64,000 bases of DNA from Actinoplanes xinjiangensis (GCF_003148685.1 NZ_QGGR01000011.1:236232-300231), one strand, 5' to 3'; counted from the first letter of the stretch, positions 24,649 to 33,585 are shown. Made by a program: numbers and translations. Notes: a model not told the origin generated them from the letters alone.

Positions 24649-25526
24649 CCCCCGCGGACACAGCGCTCGCCCACGTGCGGGCGCTGTTCCCCGCCCCCGG
24701 GCCGGTCGTGACCGCGCCGATCACCGTCAACTTCCACCCCGACCGGCCCCTGGCCGACGGCCGTACCGTCATCGAACACCTGGCCGCCGACGGCATCTAC
24801 CGCACCCAGTACGAGACCGGCATCTCCAACGGCGGTCTCGGCGGTGACCGGCCCGTCTGGGAACAACGGATGTTCGGCGACAGCGGAAGCCGGCCCGTCT
24901 ACGGGGCCCTCAACCTGCCCGGGCACCCCGACGGGGCGGCACCCCGCTTCGGTAGCTGCCACTTCGTGCTGCGCGGCCACGTCACCGGGCGGGCCACGTT
25001 CAGCCTCGGCGACATCCACACCCTGCCCGAGATCCTCGGCACGGCCGCCACCTTCGGCGCCGTCTGGGACGGTCTGCTCGCGCAGGTCGCCCGTACCGGG
25101 CAGGCCCTGGGCGTCAGCGCCGACGACCCGCACACGTGGCAGGCCGCCCTGGCCGAACCGCGCACCACCGCCGGCCGGACCCTCGACGACTACGTCGAAG
25201 CGCAGGTCCACGGCGGCCTCAGCATCGCCGCCGACGTCGCCGCGGTCGTCGCCGACCCGTCGTTTCGCGGCACTGCCATCGAGGCCGGGCTACGCCGCCT
25301 CGGCGTCGCCGTGCACTGGCACCACGGCCTGCAGCTGCCGGCCGAACAGTTCCCCGACGATCTGCGCGGCCCCGAAGCGGCCCTGCTGGCCCGCGAGATC
25401 GCCGCCCGCTACGGTGAGCCCGTCCTGAACGCGGAGATCATCGGCCGGGCCGCCCGCGACGGCGACCCACCGCAGATCGTCAAATACCTGTGGCACATCC
25501 TGGTCATCCTGGGCCGGCCAGCCTAG
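24645..25526 (+). CDS. DUF3626 domain protein
   Basis: From GTG 24645 the product is 293 aa and overlaps the uppP stop by 4 bp (GTGA), so it is translationally coupled. Recognisable blocks are ITVNFHPDRPLADGRTVIEH, GIYRTQYETGISNGG, RPVYGALNLPGHPDGAAPRFG and YDEAQVHGGL-like text (here DYVEAQVHGGLSI). They fit DUF3626, a family with weak similarity to ADP-ribosylating toxins. A role is not established. Linkage to uppP may be fortuitous. The 3' end overlaps the convergent hydrolase by 23 bp. Confidence 0.8.
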   Translation: MTPADTALAHVRALFPAPGPVVTAPITVNFHPDRPLADGRTVIEHLAADGIYRTQYETGISNGGLGGDRPVWEQRMFGDSGSRPVYGALNLPGHPDGAAPRFGSCHFVLRGHVTGRATFSLGDIHTLPEILGTAATFGAVWDGLLAQVARTGQALGVSADDPHTWQAALAEPRTTAGRTLDDYVEAQVHGGLSIAADVAAVVADPSFRGTAIEAGLRRLGVAVHWHHGLQLPAEQFPDDLRGPEAALLAREIAARYGEPVLNAEIIGRAARDGDPPQIVKYLWHILVILGRPA

Positions 25527-26001
25527 CCACCAGCTTCTCGCCGTCCGGCCACGGCCCGAACCCGGAACTGGAATCCAGATGACCGACCGGGCCCGCGTCG
25601 AACAGCTCACCACCCCAGTCTCGGGCCAGCTGCTGCCCGTGGGCGAACGTGCCGTGCGGATCGTCGCGGCTGACCACCACGATCGACCGGAACGGCAACG
25701 GCTCGCGCGGGACGTCGCCGGTCTGCGGCGGTGTCACCAGCAGCGCCGCCGTCACCGGGCCGGTGAACTGCCGCGCCCACCACGCCACCGTCAGGCAGCC
25801 GGCACTGTGCGCGATCAGGATCGCCGGGTCCTGCGACGCGGCCACCGCCGCCTGCAACGCCGCCACCCGGTCCTCGACCAGATAGGGCGCACCCGGCGGC
25901 TCCGGCGCCCACCGGTAGTGCCGGTGCGCGCGCGCCCACTGCCGCGACCAATGGTTCGCAAACGGCACCCCGCGGCCGGGTACCAGCAGAAAACGGGTCA
26001 C
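25504..26001 (-). CDS. RBBP9/YdeN-type serine hydrolase
   Basis: The 165-aa single-domain alpha/beta hydrolase has the nucleophile elbow AHSAGCLTVAWWA, a catalytic Asp in VVSRDDPHG and a C-terminal His in VGHLDSSSGFG. This is the complete triad of RBBP9/YdeN proteins. Substrates are unknown for bacterial members. It begins with MTRFLLVPG. It is transcribed alone and overlaps the end of the DUF3626 gene. Confidence 0.88.
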   Translation of the reverse strand: MTRFLLVPGRGVPFANHWSRQWARAHRHYRWAPEPPGAPYLVEDRVAALQAAVAASQDPAILIAHSAGCLTVAWWARQFTGPVTAALLVTPPQTGDVPREPLPFRSIVVVSRDDPHGTFAHGQQLARDWGGELFDAGPVGHLDSSSGFGPWPDGEKLVARLAGPG

Positions 26002-26067
26002 CCCCGGCAGCGTAACGGCAAACGTGAATACCTGCCGTCATCGCGGCGATGCCCTATCGTCGTGCGG

Positions 26068-26769
26068 GTGCCCGACCCCATCTTCACCCACCCACGACTG
26101 GCCGCCGTCTACGACACCTTCGACGGCGACCGCGGCGACCTGCAAGCCTACGAGGACATCGTCGCCGAACTCGGCGCCCACCGCATCCTCGACTTCGGCT
26201 GCGGCACCGGAACCCTCGCGGCCCGGCTCGCCGGCTCCCACGACGTCACCGGTTTCGACCCGGCGGCGGCGTCGCTGGACATCGCCCGCACCAAAACCGG
26301 CACCGTCACCTGGACCGGTGACCTCACCGGCCTGACCGGTTTCGACCTGGTCCTGATGACCGGCAACGTCGCCCAGGTGTTCCTCACCGACGACGACTGG
26401 CACACCACCCTGCGCACCCTGTTCGCGGTACTGCGGCCCGGCGGGTTCCTGGTCTTCGAGACCCGCCGGCCCGAATACCGGGCCTGGGACGAATGGGCCC
26501 ACCGGCAACCGCAGACCCGCGACGTGCCCGGCGTCGGCCGTGTCGAACAACGGTTCCAGCTCACCGGCGTACGGCTGCCGCTGGTGTCGTTTCGCTACAC
26601 GTACACGTTCGGCGACGGTGAGGTCCTCACCTCCGACTCCACGCTGCGTTTCCGTGACCGCAACGACCTCGACGCCGACCTCACCGCCGCCGGCTTCCGG
26701 ATCACCGACGTCCGGCAGGCCCCCGACCGGCCCGCCCGCGAGCGGGTGTTCCTCTGCGAAAGACCCTGA
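26068..26769 (+). CDS. Class I SAM-dependent methyltransferase
   Basis: The 233-aa protein shows motif I ILDFGCGTGTLAARLAG, the acidic residue of motif II in VTGFDPAAASLDIA, and LRPGGFLVFETRRP (motif III). The architecture is that of a small-molecule methyltransferase. GTG 26068 is chosen because TATCGT at 26054 lies 8 nt upstream (leaderless pattern); GTG 26062 is an alternative. It stands between two minus-strand genes and is likely monocistronic. Confidence 0.88.
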   Translation: MPDPIFTHPRLAAVYDTFDGDRGDLQAYEDIVAELGAHRILDFGCGTGTLAARLAGSHDVTGFDPAAASLDIARTKTGTVTWTGDLTGLTGFDLVLMTGNVAQVFLTDDDWHTTLRTLFAVLRPGGFLVFETRRPEYRAWDEWAHRQPQTRDVPGVGRVEQRFQLTGVRLPLVSFRYTYTFGDGEVLTSDSTLRFRDRNDLDADLTAAGFRITDVRQAPDRPARERVFLCERP

Positions 26770-26797
26770 TCCGGTACGGCCGGCACCGCGCCCGGAT

Positions 26798-27139
26798 TCA
26801 GGCGGCCTCGACCGCGAACGTCTCCGGCGGCGGCAACTCCCGCGGTTCCTCGTCGATGCCGGCCCACTCGATCCCGCCGAGCAGCTCACCGCCGTCGGCG
26901 TCCACGATCGTGTAGAGGAACAGACTGGTGTGACCCTCGTACGGGAACCCGTTGACCTTCGGGTTCATCCCGAACCCGCGGCCGGCCTCGAACTCGATCG
27001 ACGGGCACCCGCACGCACAGCCGGCGACCACCCGCGCCCCGGCCGCCTGCTTTCGCAACGCCGCCGCGCCGTCGAAGTCCACCGCCAGCAGCGCCGCCAG
27101 CACCGCCCGTTCCCGCCCGGTCAACTCCCTGGATTCCAC
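26798..27139 (-). CDS. Conserved hypothetical protein with Cys-rich motif
   Basis: The 113-aa protein starts at ATG 27139 and contains RVVAGCACGCPSIEF, a three-Cys motif that could bind metal. It then has NPKVNGFPYEGHTSLFLYTI and an acidic C-terminus. Similar short proteins occur in many actinomycetes without known function. I cannot assign a role. Confidence 0.75.
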   Translation of the reverse strand: MESRELTGRERAVLAALLAVDFDGAAALRKQAAGARVVAGCACGCPSIEFEAGRGFGMNPKVNGFPYEGHTSLFLYTIVDADGGELLGGIEWAGIDEEPRELPPPETFAVEAA

Positions 27140-27197
27140 ACCCCCATTCTCGATCTGCGTGCGGCGGCGCCACCAGGGGGACTCCTATCCTTCGCTC

Positions 27198-27605
27198 ATG
27201 GAACCGGTGAACGTGCTGGCGCTCGGGATCGACCTTGATCTGGTGCCGACGCAGGACGGTGGGCGCGCGACCCTCCTGCCCGGCGGTCATGCCCGGGACA
27301 GCCGGTTCACGTATCGGCCCAACTGGGCGCTGCCCGGCTGGCCGGCGGCAAAGCAGACCGCAGGACCCGTGCTGGGCTTCTCACGCACCGACCTTCGCCC
27401 CGGCCACAGCGCCCGGGCGATCGTGGTCGCGCTGTTTATCCAGCACACTCCGCAATGGCGGGACGTGGGCCCGGACGAGGTACTGCGCATGTACGAAGGC
27501 TCGCGACTCTGCGGTCACGGGCGCGTCGCCTGGGTCGAGCCCGCCACCTGGCCGCTACCCGACGACGAACAGGACCGCCTGGCCGCGTGGCTGACCGCGA
27601 CCTGA
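27198..27605 (+). CDS. Uncharacterised 135-aa protein
   Basis: ATG 27198 follows TATCCT by 6 nt, a leaderless arrangement that fixes the start. The product has no signal peptide or membrane helix. Motifs are LPGGHARDSRFTYRPNWALP, a hydrophobic core ARAIVVALFIQ and the C-terminal helix DDEQDRLAAWLTAT. It may be related to actinobacterial immunity-like or housekeeping small proteins, but no family was recognised. Confidence 0.7.
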   Translation: MEPVNVLALGIDLDLVPTQDGGRATLLPGGHARDSRFTYRPNWALPGWPAAKQTAGPVLGFSRTDLRPGHSARAIVVALFIQHTPQWRDVGPDEVLRMYEGSRLCGHGRVAWVEPATWPLPDDEQDRLAAWLTAT

Positions 27606-27623
27606 CACGCCCGACCCGTGAAC

Positions 27624-27645
27624 CCGCCGGCTCCGGTGCCGGCGG
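27624..27645. terminator. Small bidirectional hairpin (8-bp stem)
   Basis: CCGCCGGC (27624-27631) and GCCGGCGG (27638-27645) pair around a 6-nt loop, between convergent genes ending at 27605 and 27648. Confidence 0.6.
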
Positions 27646-27647
27646 CC

Positions 27648-28352
27648 TCAGACGAGGGTCGCCCGGGCGATGCCGCCGACCTCCGGCCCGGTACGGGCGA
27701 TGGCCAGGCCGCCGGGGGACCAGATGGCCGAGCAACCAGCCGTCTCGGTGTACACGTCACCGGTCGGGCCGGCGAAACTGGCGAAGACGACGAACGACCG
27801 GCAGGTGCGGGCGATGACCACCGCACGGGCCTCCTGCTCGGGTAGCTCCTCCGGGCGGTGCACCAGGCCGGCGAGGTAGGCGTCGACCCGCAGCGCCGCA
27901 GTGCCCGCGATGTGTTGCGCCGCGCCGGTGTCCTTGCAGATTCCCAGCCCGAACCGCCACCCGTCGATCTCGAGCACGGTAGGTCCGTCGCCGGCCCGGA
28001 ACCGTTGCGGTTCTCGACCGCCCAGCCAGGTCTTGCGGTAGACGACCCGCACCCCGGTGGCGTCGACGGCCAGCATGGCGATGAAACGATGCTCGGCCTC
28101 CGCGACGACAGCACCGGCCAGAGCGACCGAGCCCGTCGCCGTGCAGGCGCCCACGAGCGGTGTGAGCGCGGGGTCGTCGCACCTGATCGGGTCGGCGTCG
28201 AGTTCGTATCCGGTCAACGACAGTTCGGGAAAGACCACCACGCGGGACCCGGCGGCCTGGACGGCTTCGGCGTGGACCAGGGCGTTACCAGCGGGGTCCC
28301 CTGGGATGCAGGCGGGCTGAGCGGCGGCGATTCGTATCTGCGATGCACGCAT
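27648..28352 (-). CDS. Nitrilase-superfamily carbon-nitrogen hydrolase
   Basis: The 234-aa protein has the Glu-Lys-Cys triad: Glu in VVFPELSLTGYE, Lys in VVYRKTWLGG and Cys in FGLGICKDTG. The usual residues after the Cys (YD or WE) are replaced by KD. Such enzymes hydrolyse amides or nitriles, or carry out amide condensation. The length is slightly short for the superfamily (about 260). It is transcribed divergently from the phosphoesterase gene, 35 bp apart. Confidence 0.88.
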   Translation of the reverse strand: MRASQIRIAAAQPACIPGDPAGNALVHAEAVQAAGSRVVVFPELSLTGYELDADPIRCDDPALTPLVGACTATGSVALAGAVVAEAEHRFIAMLAVDATGVRVVYRKTWLGGREPQRFRAGDGPTVLEIDGWRFGLGICKDTGAAQHIAGTAALRVDAYLAGLVHRPEELPEQEARAVVIARTCRSFVVFASFAGPTGDVYTETAGCSAIWSPGGLAIARTGPEVGGIARATLV

Positions 28353-28387
28353 CCCGACATGATCACCCGTCGGTTAGCCTGCCTGCC

Positions 28388-29128
28388 ATGCGCATCGCCG
28401 TGATCTCTGATCTGCACGGGAATCTGCTGGCTCTGGAGGCGGTACTCGCCGACATCGAGGACCGCATGGTCGACACCGTGGTCAACCTCGGTGATCTGAT
28501 CTCCGGCGGGCTGGCTCCCGCGGCGACGGCCGACCGGCTGATGCAACTGGGCCAGCTGACCGTGCGCGGCAACCACGAACGCCAGCTGCTCCAGCATCGC
28601 CGTGAACAGATGTCCATGTCCGACCGGTTCGCTCATGACCAGCTCACCGAAGCCCATCGCGCCTGGTTCGCGTCGCTGCCGTTGACTGCCGAGATCACGC
28701 CCGGCGTGCTGGCGTTCCACGGCACCCCCCACGACGACGTCGTCTACCTGCTGGAGACAGTCGATCCCGACGGTGCCAGGCCCGCCACGCACCAGGAGAT
28801 CACGGCCAGACTCGGCGAGTACGCGACGTGGCCGCTGCTGCTGTGCGGCCACACTCACCTGCAGCGGCAGGTACGCCTCGGTACGGGCACGCTCATCGTG
28901 AATCCCGGAAGTGCGGGCTGGCCCGCCTACGACGACGACGCGCCGTACCCGCACGTCATGGAATCGGGCAGCCCCCATGCGCGCTACGCGATCGTGGACG
29001 ACACGAACGGACGCTGGGAGGCCGACCTTCTGGCCGTGGAATACGACTGGGAAGCCGCGGCACGGCTGGCGGACAGCAACGGGCGCCCGGACATCGCGGG
29101 TCAACTGCGTACCGGGCGAGCCCGTTAG
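28388..29128 (+). CDS. Metallophosphoesterase, YfcE/DR1281-like
   Basis: The 246-aa protein contains the metal-binding series AVISDLHGNLLALEAV, VVNLGDLISGG, VRGNHERQLL, LAFHGTPHDD and LLCGHTHLQRQV, then VNPGSAGWP. This is a calcineurin-like phosphodiesterase of the MJ0936/YfcE group, cytoplasmic. ATG 28388 lies 7 nt after TAGCCT (leaderless); an upstream in-frame ATG at 28343 has no support. Confidence 0.92.
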   Translation: MRIAVISDLHGNLLALEAVLADIEDRMVDTVVNLGDLISGGLAPAATADRLMQLGQLTVRGNHERQLLQHRREQMSMSDRFAHDQLTEAHRAWFASLPLTAEITPGVLAFHGTPHDDVVYLLETVDPDGARPATHQEITARLGEYATWPLLLCGHTHLQRQVRLGTGTLIVNPGSAGWPAYDDDAPYPHVMESGSPHARYAIVDDTNGRWEADLLAVEYDWEAAARLADSNGRPDIAGQLRTGRAR

Positions 29129-29207
29129 AGCCCGCCGCTTCCCGCCGCTTCCCGCCGGTGGCGAGGGGCGTTTGACGCGCGCCCCGGAAGGCCTCTACAA
29201 ACGACGC

Positions 29208-29684
29208 ATGACCGAGGACCGTGCCGCGCTCGCCCGGACGATCATCGACGCCAACGGCTACCTGACACTCGCCACCGCCGACACCGACGGCCGGCCATGG
29301 GCGACACCCGTCTGGTTCGCGGCCGACCGGTACACCGACTTCCTGTGGCTGTCACGCACGTCGACGCGGCATTCGGCCAACATCGCCGACCGGCCACAGG
29401 TCGGCATCGTGATCTTCGACTCGGCCGCACCGATCGGCTCGGGACAGGGCGTCTACATCGAGGCACTGGCCGAACCGGTCCCGGCCGCGCAGACAGCGGC
29501 CGCGATCACCGTCTACTCGGACCGGTCAGTGGCCGCCGGCGGCCGTGAGTGGCAGGTGAGCGACGTCGCCGCACCGGCCGCGTTCCGGCTCTACCGGGCC
29601 CGGGCGACGGCACACTACCTGCTCGACGACCACGACAGCCGCGTCCCGGTCGACCCGGCCGGCACCGGCGGAGATCACCGGTGA
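29208..29684 (+). CDS. Pyridoxamine 5'-phosphate oxidase-like flavin/F420-binding protein
   Basis: The 158-aa protein has the split-barrel PNPOx fold signature: ANGYLTLATADTDGRPWATP, then VWFAADRYTDFLWLSRTSTR and HSANIADRPQVGIVIFD. Members bind FMN or F420 and reduce varied substrates. The last 15 residues are encoded by a segment that is duplicated directly after the stop codon, so the present C-terminus may be recent. Start ATG 29208. Confidence 0.85.
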   Translation: MTEDRAALARTIIDANGYLTLATADTDGRPWATPVWFAADRYTDFLWLSRTSTRHSANIADRPQVGIVIFDSAAPIGSGQGVYIEALAEPVPAAQTAAAITVYSDRSVAAGGREWQVSDVAAPAAFRLYRARATAHYLLDDHDSRVPVDPAGTGGDHR

Positions 29685-29778
29685 CGTGCGGGCGCCGCTC
29701 GCGGTGACTGGTCGACCACGACAGCCGCGTCCCGGTCGACCCGGCCGGCACCGGTGAGTGCGGGCGCCGCTCGCGGTG
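29632..29778 (+). repeat. Tandem duplication of about 70 bp covering the 3' end of the PNPOx-like gene
   Basis: The sequence from ACCACGACAGCCGCGTCCCG through CCGGCACCGG and GTGCGGGCGCCGCTCGCGGT occurs at about 29632-29708 and again at about 29713-29778. The first copy has an 11-13 nt insertion (CGGAGATCACC region) that the second lacks. The second copy is not in any gene. Confidence 0.8.
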
Positions 29779-29845
29779 AGCTGCCGGTTCACCACCCGCA
29801 CCGGGCCCGCCTACGGCGGCCGGCCTGATGTCCTACAGTCCAGAG

Positions 29846-30100
29846 GTGAGCAAGCGTGCGCGCCCCGGTGTCAGCAAGCGGGATCGGCCGGGTGGGAGAC
29901 TGCCGGACCCCGCACTGCTGTGCCTGCCGTGCATGATGCTGGGCACCGTCCGGCAGGCCTGGACGATCAGTGACGGGCGGGCCTGCTGCATCCGACACGC
30001 GGTCGAGGACGCCGGCCTCGACGACGACATGGCCGAACACGACCTGTTCGTCGTCCTCTACGAGGCGCTGCGGCAGCAGGGACACCCCGACGCCCACTGA
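29846..30100 (+). CDS. Small Cys-containing hypothetical protein (84 aa)
   Basis: GTG 29846 follows TACAGT by 6 nt, the leaderless pattern, and is preferred to ATG 29828. The product has a basic N-terminus (SKRARPGVSKRDRPGG), then LLCLPCMMLGTVRQAW and ACCIRHAVEDAG with four cysteines, and an acidic end. No family was recognised. It may bind metal. Confidence 0.6.
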   Translation: MSKRARPGVSKRDRPGGRLPDPALLCLPCMMLGTVRQAWTISDGRACCIRHAVEDAGLDDDMAEHDLFVVLYEALRQQGHPDAH

Positions 30101-30113
30101 GACGGCCCGGCCG

Positions 30114-30788
30114 TCAGGTGCGCCGCGACCGCCCGGCGGGCCGGCGGCTGCCGGTGAAGTCGTACCGGCGCAGGTCCCGGCGGATCCGCAGCGCGGTCAG
30201 CACCGTCAGCAGCAGCGCCCCGGCGGCCGCCAGCGCGTAGGTGCACCGATGCAGGGCCGGTGACGGCTGCCCGACCTCCGGCGGGAACCAGCCCAGCGGA
30301 TCGAGAACCGCGACCATCCGGTCACCGGCACGGATGTCACGGTCGGCGAAGAACAGCACCTCACCCAGATCCTCGCCGGTGGCCGCGGTCTCCACCACGA
30401 CGAGCTGATGGCCTTGCCGGGACACGCCGTCACCGGCGGTCACCACCACCGGCACCCGACGGCCGGCGAGGTCCAGGTAGGTGGCCGACACCCCGACACC
30501 GACCGCGACGGCGAACAGCAGGGTCACCACACCGATCCCGGTGAACCAGCCGGGCCGCCGGTCGAGTCTGTCCTCACCGGCGAACCACACCATCACCGGC
30601 ACGACCAGACCGGCCACCATCGGCAGCACCGCGACGGACATCAGCGCGGTCGAACCCGACCCGGTCAGCGCTGCGACCGCGACCCACGCCGTCAGGCACG
30701 CGAGCAACGCACCGAGGGACAGGCAGATCTGTCGCAGGATCAGGCGGTTGCGGGGCACGGCCACATCCTGCCCCGCCCACGCAACCAC
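30114..30788 (-). CDS. Four-helix membrane protein of unknown function
   Basis: The 224-aa protein has three N-terminal hydrophobic segments (SLGALLACLTAWVAVAALTG, VAVLPMVAGLVVPVMVWF, GIGVVTLLFAVAVGVGV). An external domain of about 70 residues contains VLFFADRDIRAGDRMVAVLDP. A last helix at about 188-203 leads to a basic tail. The layout resembles DUF3592-type proteins, but I am not sure. The start may be ATG 30788 or GTG 30758. Confidence 0.7.
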   Translation of the reverse strand: MVAWAGQDVAVPRNRLILRQICLSLGALLACLTAWVAVAALTGSGSTALMSVAVLPMVAGLVVPVMVWFAGEDRLDRRPGWFTGIGVVTLLFAVAVGVGVSATYLDLAGRRVPVVVTAGDGVSRQGHQLVVVETAATGEDLGEVLFFADRDIRAGDRMVAVLDPLGWFPPEVGQPSPALHRCTYALAAAGALLLTVLTALRIRRDLRRYDFTGSRRPAGRSRRT

Positions 30789-30794
30789 GCCCGC

Positions 30795-31015
30795 CTATCG
30801 AGCAAGATCGGCCGGGCACGGCCGGTCGGTGACGAAACTGTTCACCACCAGCGCCGAGTTCAGCGGCTGCACCCCGGGCGGTGTCGCCAGCACGCCGTCC
30901 TCCAGACGGGCATAGGCGTCCAGGTCGACGGTACGGATCACCGAACAGCCGCTGGGCGAGCAGCACGTGGCGGATCGCGGTGACGGCCGACCCGTAATCT
31001 GCAGGCGAGCGGTCG
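30795..31015 (-). pseudogene. Remnant of an Lrp/AsnC-type regulator (C-terminal domain)
   Basis: The minus strand ends with VIRTVDLDAYARLEDGVL, then PPGVQPLNSALVVNSFVTDR. This resembles the RAM ligand-binding domain of Lrp/AsnC regulators. Upstream the likely continuation (SAVTAIRHVLLAQRLFG) lies in another frame, and no HTH domain precedes it. It seems to be a frameshifted, N-terminally deleted gene. The assignment rests on short similarity. Confidence 0.35.
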
Positions 31016-31088
31016 GCATCCGCCGCTGGAATATCCCCGGCCGGGGCCCGTGCGGGCGGCATTGCCGTGGCCGCGCAAGAATGCGGCG

Positions 31089-31523
31089 GTGAACAGCGAG
31101 GCACGGCGTGCGGTGGTGGCCACCCTGATCGAACTCGCGGCGAGTCCGGACTACCGCGACCGCGCCGACGCGGGGCGTTGCCTGGCCGGGTTCGCCGAGA
31201 TGCCCGAGGCCGGCCGGGCACTGTCGGGTCTGGTGCTCGACGCCGGTGACACGTTCGTCACCCGGGAGACGGCGACGGCACTGTTGCGGCGGCGGGACAC
31301 GGCCGGGTTCGCGGCGGTCGCCGCCGCCCTCGCCGTGGCCGACGCCCACCACAGCGACTGGATCCACACCGCGGTCCTCGACGTGTTCACGGTGTTCGCC
31401 CGCGATCGTGACGCCGCGCTGCGCGCGTGCGAGACGTTGTCCCGCGACCCCGACGACCATATCCGCCGCGGCGGGCGCCAGTTGATCGACATGCTGCAGG
31501 AGATCGACCCGATCCTGCACTGA
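31089..31523 (+). CDS. HEAT-repeat-like helical protein (144 aa)
   Basis: From GTG 31089 the product is all-helical with repeated pairs of amphipathic helices (EARRAVVATLIELAASPDYR, GRCLAGFAEMPEAGRALSGL, RETATALLRRRDTAGFAAVA). This is the pattern of HEAT/ARM-type repeats. Such small proteins usually mediate protein contacts. There is no signal peptide. An upstream ATG at 31050 is in frame but unlikely. Confidence 0.75.
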   Translation: MNSEARRAVVATLIELAASPDYRDRADAGRCLAGFAEMPEAGRALSGLVLDAGDTFVTRETATALLRRRDTAGFAAVAAALAVADAHHSDWIHTAVLDVFTVFARDRDAALRACETLSRDPDDHIRRGGRQLIDMLQEIDPILH

Positions 31524-31777
31524 ACCGACACCCCGACCGCGAAGGGCGGGCGACGACGGTGAGCATCCGGTCCGATCGAGCGTGCTGTCCGGGGCGCCGG
31601 CACACCGGCGAGCAGGCAACCGACGCCGCCCGGATCGACGTCGGTGCGCAGCGCGGTGGCCGGCAGGTCCTGTGCCGGGAGATCGGGGCCGGTACCCGCC
31701 GGCGGCCGCCCGCCGCGGACCCGGCAGTTGCGGGAGGTGTGGTCCGGTGGGGCGGCCGACGGCGTACAGAATCGGGG

Positions 31778-32137
31778 TTATTGATCTTCCAAGGCGGCCT
31801 TGACCAGGGCCAGAGCCGCCTCGGTGGGGATGCCGAGGGCCCGCACGCGTGCGGCGTAGGCGTGCGCGGCCCGCTGTGCCTGGCCGGAGGTGTTGCCGGC
31901 CTTGGCGGTGATCACCGTGCCGAGCCGGCCGCGCGTCTCCACCAGGCCGGCCTGTTCCAGTTCGCGGTAGGCGCGGGCCACCGTGTTGACCGCCAGGCCC
32001 AGGTCGTCGGCCAGCCGGCGTACCGGCGGCAGGCGGGTGCCGGCGGCCAGTTCACCGTCGGCGGCCAGCGCGGCGATCCGCATCCGGACCTGTTCGTAGG
32101 GTGGGGTCGCGGACGCCGGGTCGATGGTGATGTTCAT
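31778..32137 (-). CDS. GntR-family regulator, YtrA-like
   Basis: The 119-aa protein has the GntR winged helix: PPYEQVRMRIAALAADGEL, RLPPVRRLADDLGLAVNTV and AYRELEQAGLVETRGRLGT. It lacks a large effector domain and ends with two short helices, as in the YtrA subfamily. Its ATG overlaps the stop of the upstream MFS gene (TGATG), so it probably controls that transporter operon. The 31524-31777 stretch downstream holds nothing I can identify. Confidence 0.9.
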   Translation of the reverse strand: MNITIDPASATPPYEQVRMRIAALAADGELAAGTRLPPVRRLADDLGLAVNTVARAYRELEQAGLVETRGRLGTVITAKAGNTSGQAQRAAHAYAARVRALGIPTEAALALVKAALEDQ

Positions 32138-33513
32138 CAGATCAGCTTGGGCGGGGTGTTACCGACGGCCACGATGGCGCGCCGGATCGGGACGAACGCC
32201 AGGAGTACGCCGCCGACCAGGAAGAACACGACCAGCGACACGATGCCGGCCCGGTAGCTGTTGGTGAGCTGGAAGATCAGGCCGAAGAACAGCGGGCCGA
32301 GCCAGCTGGTGCCCTTGTCGCTGATCTCGTAGAAGCCGTAGTACTCGCCTTCCTTACCGGCGGGGATCAGCTGGGAGAACAGGCTGCGCGACAGGGCCTG
32401 GCTGCCGCCCATCACGATGCCGATACCGGCGCCGAGCAGCATGAACGGGATCGGTTCGCCCTCCGGCAGGAAGTAGGCGGCCGACACCACGCCCAGCCAC
32501 AGCGCCAGCGCGATCAGGATGGTCTTGCGGGCGCCGATGCGGGTCGCCAGCGCGCCGAGAGCCAGCGCACCGCCGAACGCGAGGAACTGCACGATCAGGA
32601 TGGTCAGGATCAGCGCCGACTGTTCGAGTTTGAGTTCCTCGGTGCCGAACTGGCTGGCCAGGGCGATGACGGTCTGGATGCCGTCGTTGTAGATCAGGTA
32701 GGCGCCCAGGAACGCCAGCGTCAGCGGGTAGGCGCGCATGCCCTTGATGGTGTGGCCGAGCTGTTTGAACCCGTCGGTGAGCACGTTGCCGCCCAGGCGG
32801 GGTTTGGCCGCGGCGCCGGGGTGTTCCCGCAGCCATATCAGCGGGACGATGGTGAACGCCGCCCACCAGACACCGGCCGACACGATCGACCAGCGGGCCA
32901 GGTCCAGGGTGCGCTGCGCGTCGCCGTCGCGGGACAGGCTCATCACGGCGACCAGGTTGAGCAGCAGCAGGACACCGCCGCCGAGGTAGCCGATGGCCCA
33001 GCCGCGGCTGGAGATCCGGTCGCGGTCGTCCGGGCCGGCCAGCTGCGGCAGGAACGAGTTGTAGACGACGATCGCCGCACCGAAGGAGATGTTGGCGACG
33101 ATGAACAGCAGACCGCCGAGCAGGTAGCGGTCGCCGGTGACGAAGGCCATCGCGACGGTGGCGGCCGCGCCGGTGAACGCGGCGCCGGCCAGCAGCGGCT
33201 TCTTGCGGGGGGCGCGGTCGGCGATCGCACCCATCACCGGCAGCACGAACACGGTCAGCAGCACCGACAGGCTGACCAGGTACGCGTAGTAGGAGCCCGC
33301 GGCGACCGGGATACCGAGCGGGCGCACGGTGCCGTCGCAGGTGTCGGCGTCGATGGCGCAGCCGGCGGCCCGTTCGGTGATGCTGGTCAGGAACGGCCCG
33401 AGGAACACGGTGATGACGGTGGTGGAGAACGCGGAGTTCGCCCAGTCGTAGAAGTACCAGCCGGTACGTTCGCGTCTGGGCGCGAGGGTGGTGCTGTTGC
33501 CGTCGACGGCCAT
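32137..33513 (-). CDS. MFS transporter of the UMF1 (Atg22-like) family
   Basis: From ATG 33513 the product is 458 aa. It begins with RTGWYFYDWANSAFSTTVIT, the hallmark of the UMF1 family. About twelve hydrophobic segments follow, including the MGAIADRAPRKKPLLAG loop between helices 2 and 3. Yeast Atg22 relatives export amino acids from vacuoles; bacterial substrates are unknown. AGGAG lies 8 nt before ATG 33513, so the longer frame from 33558 is not used. It is in an operon with the downstream GntR regulator. Confidence 0.9.
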   Translation of the reverse strand: MAVDGNSTTLAPRRERTGWYFYDWANSAFSTTVITVFLGPFLTSITERAAGCAIDADTCDGTVRPLGIPVAAGSYYAYLVSLSVLLTVFVLPVMGAIADRAPRKKPLLAGAAFTGAAATVAMAFVTGDRYLLGGLLFIVANISFGAAIVVYNSFLPQLAGPDDRDRISSRGWAIGYLGGGVLLLLNLVAVMSLSRDGDAQRTLDLARWSIVSAGVWWAAFTIVPLIWLREHPGAAAKPRLGGNVLTDGFKQLGHTIKGMRAYPLTLAFLGAYLIYNDGIQTVIALASQFGTEELKLEQSALILTILIVQFLAFGGALALGALATRIGARKTILIALALWLGVVSAAYFLPEGEPIPFMLLGAGIGIVMGGSQALSRSLFSQLIPAGKEGEYYGFYEISDKGTSWLGPLFFGLIFQLTNSYRAGIVSLVVFFLVGGVLLAFVPIRRAIVAVGNTPPKLI

Positions 33514-33585
33514 CGGGTGCGCTCCTGGAATGTGGTCGGTGCGCGGACATGATGCCACCCCGGCGCCGTCAGCGGGAGACGCGGA

